Assembly: GCA_905221605.1 (NCBI GenBank)
Contig: CAJNDS010002663.1
Span: 1 to 64,000 of the forward strand
Reading direction: 5' to 3'
From: Symbiodinium natans
Taxonomy: Eukaryota > Sar > Dinophyceae > Suessiales > Symbiodiniaceae
DNA: 64,000 nt
This document shows positions 10,301 through 21,999 of this stretch, in pieces. The first letter of the stretch is position 1. Every line of letters begins with the position of its first letter. Made by a program: the position numbers and the translations under genes. Below the pieces are notes generated by a model. That model worked only from the letters and a program-made list of their open reading frames with translations, searched no databases and was not told where the DNA came from.

Positions 10301-13300
10301 AAGCTGCTCTCTGGGTTCGGGAAGTCAGGTTCTCGGTTATAGTATAAGCTTTAGGGTCGGGGTTGTGGGTTTTTAATCGGTGCGTCTGCATAAGGAATAA
10401 GATTTACTGGGACCTTCCATTCTAGGTTCTGTCTTGGGTGCAGAAGGCAACCCTCGTTTTATCGAGTTCGAGTTTTTGCAGCGTGGGGGAAAGATCAGCG
10501 AGGAATGTGCAAGGAAAATCAGCGGCTGCTCCACGTTCAGAAGCTTTGCGTGGAGAGTCCTCGAGCGTTAGTTGATGATCATGTAACCATGTATGTACGC
10601 ATTACAGCAGTCTTCTATGCATTTCGACGTTTTCATGTGTTTTTCTTGGGGAGGGTAAAGCAGCTCTCATGTCGAACATTGTGGGGTGCCCGAAACTCAA
10701 ACTCTAAGCCCTCAATCCGAGGAAGGGTCCCAATCAGAGAGCGTCCCAATCAGAGAGCGTTTCTCTGGGGTGCAGGGTGTGTTCGTTGGCTTGTGCACGC
10801 ACTGCTGGACAACCGCATCAACGTCAAGCTCGCTTGGCAAATATTCTCAATTGTTGTAGCTGTTTAAGGGGGACGATGTATGGCAGTACAGCAAGCCCGA
10901 GCTTTTCTCCAGTTGTGCCCCTAGCCAGAAGCAGCAAGCAACAATCAGGCTGATCCTTGCTGGCATAACTACTCGTTCAAGTGCAACCGTGCAGACTTCG
11001 GTTCAAAGGAGCTCTAAACCCTGAACCGACATTGACCACGAATAATCGAGCGCTGGTCTGATGGCACTCCAGCCTTGGCATGGCGGGGTCAGCACTTCCA
11101 GAAGAGCAGACGCCAGACGCCCAGTTGCGCTCTTATTCCTGAGGGCTCCGTATCATTATATTCATACCCCAAACTCGACTCCAATTATTCAACTATTGAG
11201 GCCCCTAGAGGTACCCAGCACCTTAAGTCCCTGACACCCAAAACCTTCAATGATATCTTCAACCCGAAGCCCTAAACCCTAAGGCCCAAGACCCTGAGCT
11301 CGGAGCTCTACCCAGATCGCCAATAGGCATAATTATGAGAATATGATAAGAGTGCTACCGTGTATAGTATCAGAGCATTTTTATTACAGTATAATAAACT
11401 GTTGGTATAATCGTACTATAGTAGTATAGTATTAGAAAATTACAGTACGAGGGGTCGCAGTAATTCTTGGAAGGGGTGTATCATGCTTCGTTTAGAAGGG
11501 GTCATATCCCCAGTGTAGTCCTTATGTGAGGGTATCGTGATGGACCCCAACCCCCTACTCAAATTATCAAGGCCACAGCACTACTAGAATACAGGCATCA
11601 CGTGCGAAGTACGGTTTTTCATTGAGTGAGCAGTGTGGGGAACCAGCCCCTCAACCGGCATGGCGATTTCGCTGAGAACTTGGGTTTAGTTAGGGTTTAG
11701 GGCTGTTTAGTAATATGGTTACTCAGCTTTGCTGTCATGTTGTTTGATTTGGCGAATCGTGGCGAGATGGACGTCGATTGTTGGCACCAGTTCAGCCAAG
11801 AACGCCTTCCAGCTTCCGCCTTTGAGTGTGCCGGTGTGTATGCCGGCTGCCGTGAAGCTCCTTTGGAGATGCAGGTCTACACGACTCGACTACAGGATCA
11901 ACCAGCCAAGCTTCCAATTATTGCCTGGATTCTTTTGCTATTAGCTTTATAGCCCACTACAAACGCCCATAAAACCAACAAGAACAGTTAAATGCATTGT
12001 CAAGAAATCCTCAGGAAGCCAATTTTGTGAGCCCTGACACCACATATGTGTCCAAGTTCCTCAAGCCCCAGCACTCGGACATCAGCTTTCGAACCCTGAG
12101 GAACTTTAACTAAAGCTCCAAATCCTAAGCCCCCTTCAAGCCTTGTCTATAAACTCTACAAACCGTTCAAATCCTAAACCACCAAAACCCTACCCAAGGC
12201 CCCTCAACATTACCTCAAGCACCCTTAATGCCTAAACTGAGCAAGCATGGACATATTTGGTTAAGGCCCTCGAAGCGATGCGCACGGTCAGCCTCCCTCA
12301 TTTGCTCGTAGCTTGGAATTGAAAATCTTGAAGGTTCAGGCCCCATCGACAGCGAGCACAGGAGAGAGCCACAAACCCGAAACAACGGGCTTAAGCGCTC
12401 AACCTCAAACATTCAAGCTCATAAAGTATCAGCCATAAACCCTAGAACCCGGAACCGCAAGGGCCATGCAAAACCCCCATGCCCTGGATTCCTACGCACT
12501 TAACCTGCACCCGCGAAGGCGTGTTGCCAGGACGCCGCAGTGCGCTGTCGCCGGCTGCGGGCTGGGTGGCAAAGGCCGTCAGCCAAGATGCTGCAGCCGG
12601 TTTTTGTGACCCCAAGCCCTCGACCCTACTTCCGATGTCCCCCGATCTCCCTGAATACTTCAAGGGGGTCCTTTTTGCACGAAACCCTCTTAAGCCCTAG
12701 ACCAAACCCTTTGAACCCTCACCTCCCCCTAAACCCTTCAAAACCACGAAACCTAACTCATCCTAAACCCAACGTATAAGCCCTAGCTCCCCCCCCCAAC
12801 CCCCACAAAAAAGATAGCAGCTCAGAGGACCTCCCGGCCAGTCTCGACCCTGCTGCTGCTGCTGCAGACGAGGCCCAGGGAGCCTCTCCGTTGCGAAGGG
12901 CCCTGAAAGCAACGTCCCAGTGCTACTATAAAAATACCAAATTTTAGAGCCTACTGTGCCACTTTGCTTCAAGACCAGATTCCATGTTTTCGGATTTCGT
13001 GCGCCTTCATCATTCATCCGCACGACAAAGATGTAAGACAAGCGAAAACCCAGATTCCTCAACAGCCTGTTTCACTGGAAGCATATGCACATGCTGTTCA
13101 TCCTGCAAACGAGAGCAATGTTCTCCATGACACGCACTTTGCGATCTCCATTTGAATCCGAAGTGCCACTCTGCAGTCTCGGAGATGTCGTCAAGACCGG
13201 CTGCCTCAGAGTTCAGGGTGTCGGATTCAAGTTAAGGCTTTGGGTTGTTGTTTCAGATTTAAGGATCACTGCCTGCTTTCGGCATACCCCGAAACCCTGA

Positions 13301-13334
13301 AGCCCCAACCCTCAGCCCCTCAGCCCTAACGAAC
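7304..13334. other. Gene-free region with dispersed telomere-like words
   Basis: No gene is recognisable. Many short words of the types GGGTTTAGGG, AGGGTTTGGG and CCCTAAACCC occur on both strands (for example 8460-8490, 8690-8760, 11270-11285, 12120-12200, 12690-12790). Purine-rich low complexity occupies 9835-9915, an AT-rich patch lies at 11330-11450, and a poly-C run at 12789-12798. The longest open frames (such as minus 9728-10282) show no domain and biased composition. Confidence 0.6.
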
Positions 13335-14755
13335 AAAATCCAAAATGCACATCGGTGACGTCTTTGTGCGTTTTGCTCTTGTCTGCATTAAGAAACAACA
13401 ACCGGTTTGGTTTGGAAATCTGGCCAAATCCAAAACGCACATCGGTGATGTCTATGTGCGTTTTGCTCTTGTCTGCAAAGAAGCAAGAACTGGTTTGGGC
13501 TATAAATCTGGTCAAATCCAAAACAGACGTCGGTGACGTTTATGGGCGTTTTTCTTTTGTCTGCAAAGAAACAAGAATTGGTTTGGTTTAGAAGGTGACG
13601 TCTATGTGGGTTTTGCTTGTGTCTGCGCAGAAACAACAATTGGTTTGGTTTGGAAGTCTGGCCAAATCCAACACGCTCATCGGTGACGTCTCTGTGTGTT
13701 TTGCTCTTGTCTGCAAAGAAACAACAACTGGTTTGGTTTTGAAATCTGGCCAAATCCAAAAAGCACATCGGTGACGTCTATGTGTGTTTTGCTCTTGTCT
13801 GCAAAGCAACAACAGTTGGTTTGGTTTTGAAATCTGGCCAAATCCAAAAAGCACATCGGTGAAGTCTATGTGCGTTTTGCAATGTCTGCAAAGAAACGAC
13901 AATTGGTTTGGTTTTGAAATCTGGCCCCAAAATGCGCATACGGTGTTGCTATGTGCGTTTTGCTCTTGTTTGCATTAAGAAACAACAATTGGTTTGGTTT
14001 AGAAATCTGGCCAATCCAAAACGCACATCGGTGACATCTATGTGCGTTTTGCCCTTGTCTGCAAAGAAACAGAAACTGGTTTGGTGTAGAAACCTGGCCA
14101 AATCCAAAACGCACATCGGTGACGTCTATGTGCGTTTTGCTCTTGGTTTGGCTTTTAATCTGGCCAAATCCAAACGCACATCGGTGACGTCTGTGTGCGT
14201 CTTGCTCTCGTTTGCACAGAAACAACAATTGGTTTGGTTTAGAAATCTGGCCAAAACGCACATTGGTGACGTCTGTGTGCGTTTTGCTCTTGTCTGCTTT
14301 AAGAAACAAGAATTGGTCTGGTTTTGAAATCTGGCCAAGAACGCACATTGGTTGACGTCTATGTGCGTTTTGCTCTTGCTTGTGGTGTGCATTAAGAAAC
14401 AAGAATTGGTTTGGTTTAGAAATCTGGCCAAAACGCACATTGGTGACGTCTATGTGGGTTTTGCTCTTGTCTGCAAAGAAACAACAATTGGAATGGCTTC
14501 GAAATCTTGCCAAATCCAAAAAGCACATCGGTTGCGTCTATGTGCGTTTTGCTCATGTCTGCAAAGAAGCAGGTTTTGAAATCTGGCAGAATCCAAAATG
14601 CACATCGGTGATGCTATGTGCGTTTTGCTTCTGTCTGCAAAAGAAACAAGATTGGTTTTGTTTTGAAATCTGGCCAAATCCAGAGCGCACATCGGTGACG
14701 TCTATGTGCGTTTTTCTCTTTTCTGCAAAGAGACAAGAAATGGTTTGGTTCAGAG
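13335..14755. repeat. About 87-bp tandem array, about 16 copies
   Basis: The unit runs AAATCTGGCCAAATCCAAAA, then CGCACATCGGTGACGTCTATG, then GTGCGTTTTGCTCTTGTCTGC, then AAAGAAACAACAATTGGTTTGG. Copies differ by point changes and small deletions (one unit lacks the AAAGAAAC block near 14145). Most units retain TGACGTC, seven of the eight bases of a CRE-type site. Overlapping frames on both strands stay open through several units, which explains the many short repetitive ORFs; none looks like a gene. Confidence 0.9.
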
Positions 14756-15177
14756 AGCTACGAAGCAAGGCCAGACCTAGACCTTCCCGCCATATTTTTG
14801 AATCTCAGAACTGCACAAGCCTGTCGGGTATTGCATGCAGTCCAAGTCCAACAAGGCTCCTGCGCTACACTCCTGTATCGGCGGGTTCTTGTGGAGGTTT
14901 CTTGTTGGTTTGGGTGTTTTTGTCGATAAAGGATCTGCAACAACGCATTTTGGCCTGCCTGCTAAGCGGAGTAGAGCCTAAGCCGTGCATCCGAAACCCG
15001 CGAAAGTGAAGGAGCCAACGTGCTTTGGAATCGTGAAGCGAGAGTTGAGCTTTGCGCCAGACACCCAGCTATATTGATGGCTGGCGATCCACGAAATCGT
15101 CGAGATATCGTGTAGGTTGTTCTAACTTTGAGGTAACGTCAAAGATCAACAGCGTGGAGCCCAACAACAATCGTTGA

Positions 15178-15236
15178 TCATCATATTCTTATTCTTCCTC
15201 ATCTTCATCGTCATCATCACCTTTACCAAAATCATC
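15178..15236. repeat. Degenerate TCA/TTC-rich trinucleotide tract
   Basis: An imperfect run of TCATCA, TTCTTCC and CATCGTCATCATCACC units. It is a weaker relative of the long CAT array about 600 bp downstream. Confidence 0.6.
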
Positions 15237-15847
15237 TCAACTAGAGTCACCTCATCCTGCAGCCCAGATGCTATGTTGCTGCTGAGCCATCAGCCCTAAG
15301 GAACTCGTGAATCCCCGCAGTCGTCATGATGCCTTCGATTTAGGGGCAGATATGTGCTTCTTCTTTGGCTAGCGTGTAGAGTCAGTCGCATCTTGGGTAC
15401 GAAGTGTTGATAGGCTCACTCAACGTTGTTTATAGCATGATCCCTTATCCCTTTGCAGACTTCCTTCCCGGAGCTATCGTCGCTTTGCTTTTGTGAATAG
15501 GATTCGTACTGTTTGTGTTGGCGAGTTGTTTCGGCTTATCTTGTTTTTGACTTTGCGCTTTAGAGCCGTCATTTCAGTCCGTCTTGGGGGCCGTTGATCC
15601 AGGGCATGATCAGAGGAGATTGCGAGTCAGATCATGCCTTCCGAGCTGTATAGCCTCAACATCGGTAACATATTGTGCCCCCAAAGTGGGGACAGCCTTG
15701 TTGACTTTGCAACAGTTGTAGTCTGAAACTTTCAAGAAACAACAACGAAAGTCTTTCGACGCATCTTAACCCAGCAAGCGGCATGTAATGTTGGCATGAA
15801 GATGTCGTAGAACATTCCCCGGTCAAATTCCACAGTTAACTTAAACG

Positions 15848-16011
15848 TCATCGTCGTCGTCATCATCATCACCATCACCATCACCATCATCATCATCACC
15901 ATCATCACCATCATCATAGGCATCGCATCAACATCATCATCATCATCATCGTCGTCATCATCATCATCATCACCATCATCACCATCATCATCGGCATCGC
16001 CGTCGTCATCG
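15848..16011. repeat. (CAT)n/(ATC)n compound microsatellite
   Basis: About 160 bp of CAT, CAC and CGT triplets, interrupted by ATAGGCATCGCATCAAC. The minus strand encodes a Met/Asp-rich run, which is simple repeat and not a protein signal. Confidence 0.9.
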
Positions 16012-17427
16012 TGATTTCCAGCCAGGCAGTTTTCACGACCCAGCGAGGAGTCTGAGCTCTGGTGCCAAAGGTGAGCACAGATTTGGGATGTTGACTCCAA
16101 TGTTCTTTGCGTTGCCTTGTTTCGGACTTTATGGTTCGAGGTTAGAGGATGACGCTGTAGGGCTCTGGAGTTAGGATGCATTTTAAGTAGGATCTAGATT
16201 GAGATCTCTGATTTTCAATGTAGCACGGGCTAAATGGCACACTGCCATGGCTTCTGGAACGTCTTTATGCCAGAGTATCATCAAACTGCAAACTTCGCAA
16301 ACTGTGAGAAGATCAGAAACTCGACACAACACAGTACCCGGCCCGAAACCCTTAGGCCTTTGAAGGACAAAACCCGGACAAAACCCGGACAAAACCCTGT
16401 GAACCCTCAAGCCCTTTGCCTTAACGCCTGACATCCTTAGAGACCTCTCAATTTGTCCATCAACCTGTATAGCTTAACCCCTAGGCTCTAAGCCCTGAAC
16501 CCTAGAAGTAATAAATCCTTTAAGCTCTTAATCCCTAACCCTTACACCCGAAATCCTTAAATCCCTTAAACCTTGAAACCAAACCCTAAGCAGTGTTCAG
16601 GAAGCCAGGGTGTTCCTGTGTCCCAAAGACTGCTCTCCGCAACACCGCCCAAAAAGTGCCAGCGGGTCGAGTTTTTGGGGTTTAGGGTTGGGGTTCGGGG
16701 CTTGTGGTTTAGGGCTCAGGGCTTCGGGCTTCCAAGGGGCTTGACGTCACTTGCATGTGCTGCCATGTCTGATTACCCTTCTTCTTTCGTTGCTGGTTGC
16801 TGCTGCTGGGAGCGCATAGGGTCCTGTATCGCACGCTTCCGGCTGATGCAACTTCGCACGTTGCTGGCTTCTTGAGTACGACGACCTTTGTTAATTCTCA
16901 GCTGATTGTCGGGTCCATTGAAGAGGTTATCAGGCGTGAGATTGTCTCCAGATTCGTGGTTCGAAACCAACCTGTTAGTCTCAGAGAACACGCCACCTTG
17001 TTCCTTTGTGATCAAGTTTAGGGCTCAGGGTTTGGGCTTAGGGTTCGGCCTTGTCTGGGGACTTGCGTGGTAGCTGACGACCGCCAATCCATGGTGCTGG
17101 CTCCGTTGCTCTGATGCTTGCGATCAGCTTCCGATCTGACACCGGTCGTTGGAGCCACAGTGTATGCTAAACGTTACCAAAAGCCTTAGAAGCACCACAA
17201 TGCCAAAGAGCCCCAAGAGCCTTAAACCTAAATCCAAGATTCCACCTATTCTTTAAGAGCCCTAAGCCCTAACACCCTGAGTTTCTAGTTCAGTAACACG
17301 ACCAGCAAGTTCGACCCACGTCCCAAGCCCGATAAACACTACCCATTTCCGCTTGACTTGTGTCCAACACGATGGCCTCGGCTCCTTTGCAGCATCTGCT
17401 GAATGGTCGAATAGTCTTGTGCATGAT

Positions 17428-17582
17428 GAAAATGATGATGATGATGATGATGATGATGAGGATCATGCGATGCTGGTGATGATGAGGACGGTGATCTTTG
17501 GACGACGACGACGACTACTACTTACTACTACTATTACTACTATTACTACTACTGCTACTACTACTACGACTACTACTACTAT

Positions 17583-17645
<63 letters not shown>

Positions 17646-17667
17646 CACTACTACTACTACTACTACT

Positions 17668-17703
<36 letters not shown>

Positions 17704-17710
17704 GCTACTG

Positions 17711-17799
<89 letters not shown>

Positions 17800-17818
17800 G
17801 CCTCCTCCTCCTCCTCCA
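17428..17818. repeat. Compound trinucleotide array: (GAT)n, (ACT)n, (CTC)n
   Basis: The tract begins with about 11 GAT units (17428-17460). After a short spacer it becomes about 290 bp of ACT triplets with scattered ATT, GCT and CAC variants (17512-17799). It ends in CTC/CTCCTC (17800-17818). Poly-Thr, poly-Leu and poly-Ser frames result from the repeat. Confidence 0.95.
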
Positions 17819-20800
17819 GCTCCTATTTTACCGGTGCCTGCCCTGCGCCACATGATCCATTACTGAGGTTATTGAAATGATCGGCTGTGTGAAGATATCT
17901 GGACTTAGGTTGCCTGAAAAGCATCCGAAAATATCGCCAAAAAATGAAACAGGGTACATGGGAGGACTTAATCAGTTATTTGTACTACCTCCGTGGCCTT
18001 TTCGGGTCTCACTTACAAACAGTCGTTTTACCTACCGGTCCCTCATGTCATACTCAGAAGAGGATTCGCAAACACGTCGAGGACATACTGCTATGCCCCA
18101 GGCCAGCCCTAACTACTCGCAGCTCATCCGCGACACTGATACTTGGCCTGGGTTTGTGGGGTTGAAGCTTGCGCTAGCCATGGCATTGGAGGGCTAGCTT
18201 CGCTCGGGGTTGCAGTGTTTGGGTCTGGGTTGTAGGGAGCAGTAGCGGGAGCAGTACAGCGGAAGCGTTGCTTGACATTTCTTTAGGTCAGGTCAGATAG
18301 TTGGGTGTGGAGGATGCCAGGAACTCTAGATGTCTGCCGACGTCCAGGCCATAGGACCTAGGACTTAACTCATCTTGGGCTCACACGAGACCTGCGCCAT
18401 GGATTCAAGTACTGCCGCTTGTTGAATCCGAACTCATCGAGTCGTAACAGTGCGCACGAGTCTATATGTCACGGTGTCCCTGATGGAATGAATATATTAT
18501 GGGATTGTGATCATGGGCTCCCGAACTACCATCCGATCAGCCTGCCCTAAAGGCCCCCGGAATTTGTGTTCGCCCAGGATTTTCTGCTCAAAGAAGCGAG
18601 GAAGTTTCCATCAGATCATGTCCGGCGCCTCGCGCAAATGTTGAATGCCGAGGGCTCAGACAACGGGGCTTGAACTTGATGAACAGCCTAATCCCAGTAT
18701 AGAAGTTCTTGGCGTACTTTTTCGTTGTCCCTAAGCTACTCTCGTTTTAGAGCTCGCCATGTCACACCACCAAGCAGTTTGTCAACCGTTGCATTCTTCT
18801 TCGTTATGTAGGCCCAGCCTAGAAGGACCCGAGACGAGCAAAGGGCTTCGGGGGGCGTGGGGGGGGGGGGGTTTAAGGCAGCTTTGGTTCTTGTCTTGGA
18901 ATGGTTTTTGGAGACGCCCGGGAAAGATTGAGCGGATTACGAGGGTATTATCCGGGTGCTTTGGTTCACAGGCACCGCATGTTGCACATGATTAATACTT
19001 CCGCCTTCATTGCTTCTAATACATGTGGTTGCCATGTAGAATCAGGTTGACAAAGTACAAGTCATGGATTCGGGGGTCTGGGGCATTTTCCGTATCCACT
19101 AAAGCAGCCTTTCGCTACGGTACATGTCTTTCACCAATTGCAGACATGGTGTGCAGCACGTGTCAGGCTTAGACATTACATCCTTCCTCGCAGCATCAAT
19201 GCGTTTGACGCGCTGATGTTACGTTACAGCATTCGCACTTAATGCGGTCAACACCGTCTACTCATCCTATCTGACTCCTTGTTGGTCACCCTGAGCACTT
19301 CAAGATGCAAGACCTCAGCAGTGGTCAAGATGTCATATTTCACCCTAGATTGTCCTCGACCTTCTGATGTGAAGGTAGTTGTCCTTAATCTTCCCTATTG
19401 CGTGTTTGTGACCGTCATATGACCCTCTTGTGCTGAGGGTTTTTGGCCCAAAACTTCCTTTGGCTTTGGGAAGCTTGGTCCCAACCTCGCGTTCTTTTGT
19501 AGCCGCAGTGCTGTGTCTTTACAAATCCGCTGTTGTAACTCGCTCCAAGATTATGTTGTGGCGTGGTGCAAACGGCACGAAGCTTGAGTTTGATTTGGAA
19601 GCTGGGCCATTTCCACCTTTGAAGACATGATCCTTTGCCCTTTCTTAATTTGCGCCTCACCGCTGAAACCAAAGGCAATGTTTCGCAAACATCATTTTGT
19701 CGATTCGCCATTGCTCTCTGGCAACCAGGGAAAGCTCGCGTTGCTCAAGGTGGGGCGTTGCAATATGCATCGTGTATACGGTTCAGGGGTCTGATAACAC
19801 GGATCCCGAAACTTTTTTGACAGGAAGCCGTGATTCCGTAAGCGTGCCTAGTAACTATTCAGTGACTTGCCGTGTACAGGGCAAGAAGGCCCGGACGATA
19901 TATACTTTCCATTCACAGCGGTTTCAGGATACGGATTCGCTACTTGTGTTTCGCATGTCTTGTCCAGTTAACCTAACTCTAAGGGAGCATTCCTCCTCGA
20001 CGCCTCGCGCAGTGGAAGATCTCACCTTAATCAGCATCCCGCCCCGACGTCCTATTTCAAAGGATGTGATGCGCCAGTCTTTGTAGATAGCGCCCACAGT
20101 TTTTTGTCCATGAAGCTGCTTGGGTATTCAGGTTTAATGTTGACTTCGCATTAATAAACCCCCCCCCCCCTTCATTGATCAATCTCTCCGGCCAGGGCCT
20201 CCTCAATAATGTTCGCCTAAATCCTGGTAGGACGTACTATTAGTTTTAGTATTAGGTAGTAGCACCACGCCCGTAAAAACCGGATTTCCCGGGTCGGATT
20301 TTACAATTGTGGCGGGTTACAATATTGTGTTCCGGCAGCGGGATTTTACAATTGCGGCGGGAATCACTAATGTGAAGTCAACATTAGGTGACTTAGGTGC
20401 TAGGGTTGTCGTAAACGGATAGGGTTTAAGGATTTGTTGAGGCTCAGGGTTTGCGGCGGGAGTAGTGTGTGCTTCGGGTTTAGGGTGCATCGTATTGCAT
20501 TGCTCAGGGTCGACGCTATGGTATTTTGGGCTTCGTACTCGTAGGAGATTATCAGGAGATAGGTCTGCAAGTTGCGTTTATGTTGCCACGTCCAAGCTAA
20601 GTCAAGAACCCTACATGTTCCGAGTGGTTTTAGGGCTTGGGAAGCTACAAGAATTACATTTGTTTATGGGGTGCATGTCTAATGTAGAAGCTTCACTAGG
20701 GTTCCTTATTGTAAGTACAGTATACCCTATTCCAACGATTAAGGCCCCCATGTTAGCTTGGAGCAATTGGGCAAGTTCTCTCTTAGAGTTGATTGCGAAT

Positions 20801-20957
20801 CCGGGATTGCAGGCGTGCGGAACACTCTTCAGGGTTTAGGGGCTTAGGGTCGCTGATATAGGGTTTCCCAAGACTTGCAAGAATCCCAGTCCTCTGACTG
20901 GTGCATGGGATGTCTGGGTTGCATAGTGAACTTATGATTCTATAGGGCGGAAAAAGT
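17819..20957. other. Gene-free region left of the retrotransposon
   Basis: No protein family is recognised in the short ORFs here. A poly-G run (about 18858-18870) and poly-C run (20159-20170) are present. Two copies of a GGATTTTACAATTG word lie at about 20295 and 20342. Telomere-like words recur near 20420-20480 and 20835. Confidence 0.6.
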
Positions 20958-21128
20958 TTTGGTACCTTTACGGCTTGGGCAGGTTGGTGAGGTGCTATTG
21001 TATGAAAAGCATAACTTCGCTGTGGCTGTCCGGGCTCACAGATCTGAGTGTGCCAGGCGGGCACACAGTCAGGAGCACCAGGAGGGTGCTAGTAGAAAGG
21101 AAGCCTGGAGGGGCTTCCTTTTTCTTCA
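20958..21128 (+). repeat. Split direct repeat A1 (left end)
   Basis: 171 bp starting TTTGGTACCTTTACGGCTTG. It differs from A2 (29923-30093) at one base (G at 21110 against C at 30075). It contains a TGTGCC...GGCACA inverted repeat. It ends with AAAGGAAGCC and a facing GGCTTCCTTT followed by a T run, a strong stem-loop. Confidence 0.95.
21097..21124 (+). promoter_or_regulatory. Stem-loop with T tract at the end of repeat A
   Basis: The arms AAAGGAAGCC and GGCTTCCTTT pair perfectly around a short loop and run into TTTCTT. The same structure is at 30061-30089 in A2. It may mark an RNA 3' end, a replication signal or a recombinase site; the role is inferred. Confidence 0.5.
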
Positions 21129-21186
21129 GGTTGCCTACCTGTTGTAGGCCCCACCTTTCTGCCAGTCAGGCTGCATCCTTCGAGCC

Positions 21187-21999
21187 ATGGACCTCAGACG
21201 TTTGGACGTGGCCAGACAGGAGGCTCTGGCGCTGGATACCTGGATGCAAAGCAATGGGCTCGAGGATGAATCCGACCTGGCGTTCTTCTTCGACAACTAT
21301 GCCACCGCTCTGCAAGAAGGGGGTCGCCCTGTAGCAGAAGCCTGGCAGGCAGCCAGAGCTAGAGCAGAGGCCATGATGCCTGGAGTGGGCAGACGGATGG
21401 TCATGGTCGAAGATGCTTTGGTTACTCAGCAGATGGCCAGTCAGGCTGCCGCAGCCAGTCGGGCTGAGCGGTCTCAGCCCTCGAGGCCCCAACGTTCCAG
21501 GAGCCCGCGACGACGAGCACGGGAGCGTGAAGTTGGCAAGCCTCTTCGGTCACAGGAGGTGGAGCGGGAGGCAACTACTGGGGAGGTGGAAGACATGAGC
21601 AACCGCACCTTTGCCATGTTCTTGGCCTTGTCGAGGCACAGGCCCTCCTCTACCTTGTCCTTACCAAAGGGCGAGCAGAGGGCCAACCTGCAAGAACTTT
21701 GTTGGAGCGAACGGAACCGCCCACTTTGCGAAGAGCACTGCGAACTTACGATGAGCTGCGAATGTGGGCAGCTGGCCTTGGGGAGTCGCCCCTTGGCTTG
21801 TCTGCTCACCACTTTCCGTCTTTCACAAGGAGCAGCCAGGGGCCTAAGCGAGCGGCGGTGGCCTTGCGGTGGATCCGCAAGAACTTGGAGGTGGACTGGG
21901 ACCTTGGCTTGCTCCCCAGGCCCAAGGCCAAGGGCGACAGGTATGGGCAGGGTGCGCGGCAGGCGGCCGTGCTTGTCCCCTTGCTCATCCGTTCCTTGA
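21187..21999 (+). CDS. N-terminal ORF of the recombinase (frame +1 part)
   Basis: The ORF opens with ATG 21187 (MDLRRLDVARQEALALDTWM). Its first ~135 residues are plausible coding sequence: an acidic helical start, an Arg/Ser-rich basic patch (about residues 95-115), then an acidic stretch ending near residue 138. After about nt 21600 this frame degenerates into Cys/Arg/Pro-rich sequence. The neighbouring -1 frame instead becomes convincing and runs into the tyrosine recombinase. I therefore read nt 21187 to about 21600 as the true N-terminus of the YR protein. The frame change needs a -1 frameshift, an unseen intron, or a mutation. This N-terminal part has no recognised domain. Confidence 0.55.
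   Translation: MDLRRLDVARQEALALDTWMQSNGLEDESDLAFFFDNYATALQEGGRPVAEAWQAARARAEAMMPGVGRRMVMVEDALVTQQMASQAAAASRAERSQPSRPQRSRSPRRRAREREVGKPLRSQEVEREATTGEVEDMSNRTFAMFLALSRHRPSSTLSLPKGEQRANLQELCWSERNRPLCEEHCELTMSCECGQLALGSRPLACLLTTFRLSQGAARGLSERRWPCGGSARTWRWTGTLACSPGPRPRATGMGRVRGRRPCLSPCSSVP

Noticed and set aside
13388-14528. Several overlapping ORFs in the 87-bp array
   Set aside because: Different frames and both strands are open in the same repeat units, so openness is not evidence of coding.
15732-16181. Minus ORF with poly-Asp/Met runs
   Set aside because: Translation of the (CAT)n microsatellite.
17353-17880. Poly-Thr, poly-Leu and poly-Ser ORFs
   Set aside because: Translation of the (ACT)n array in different frames.
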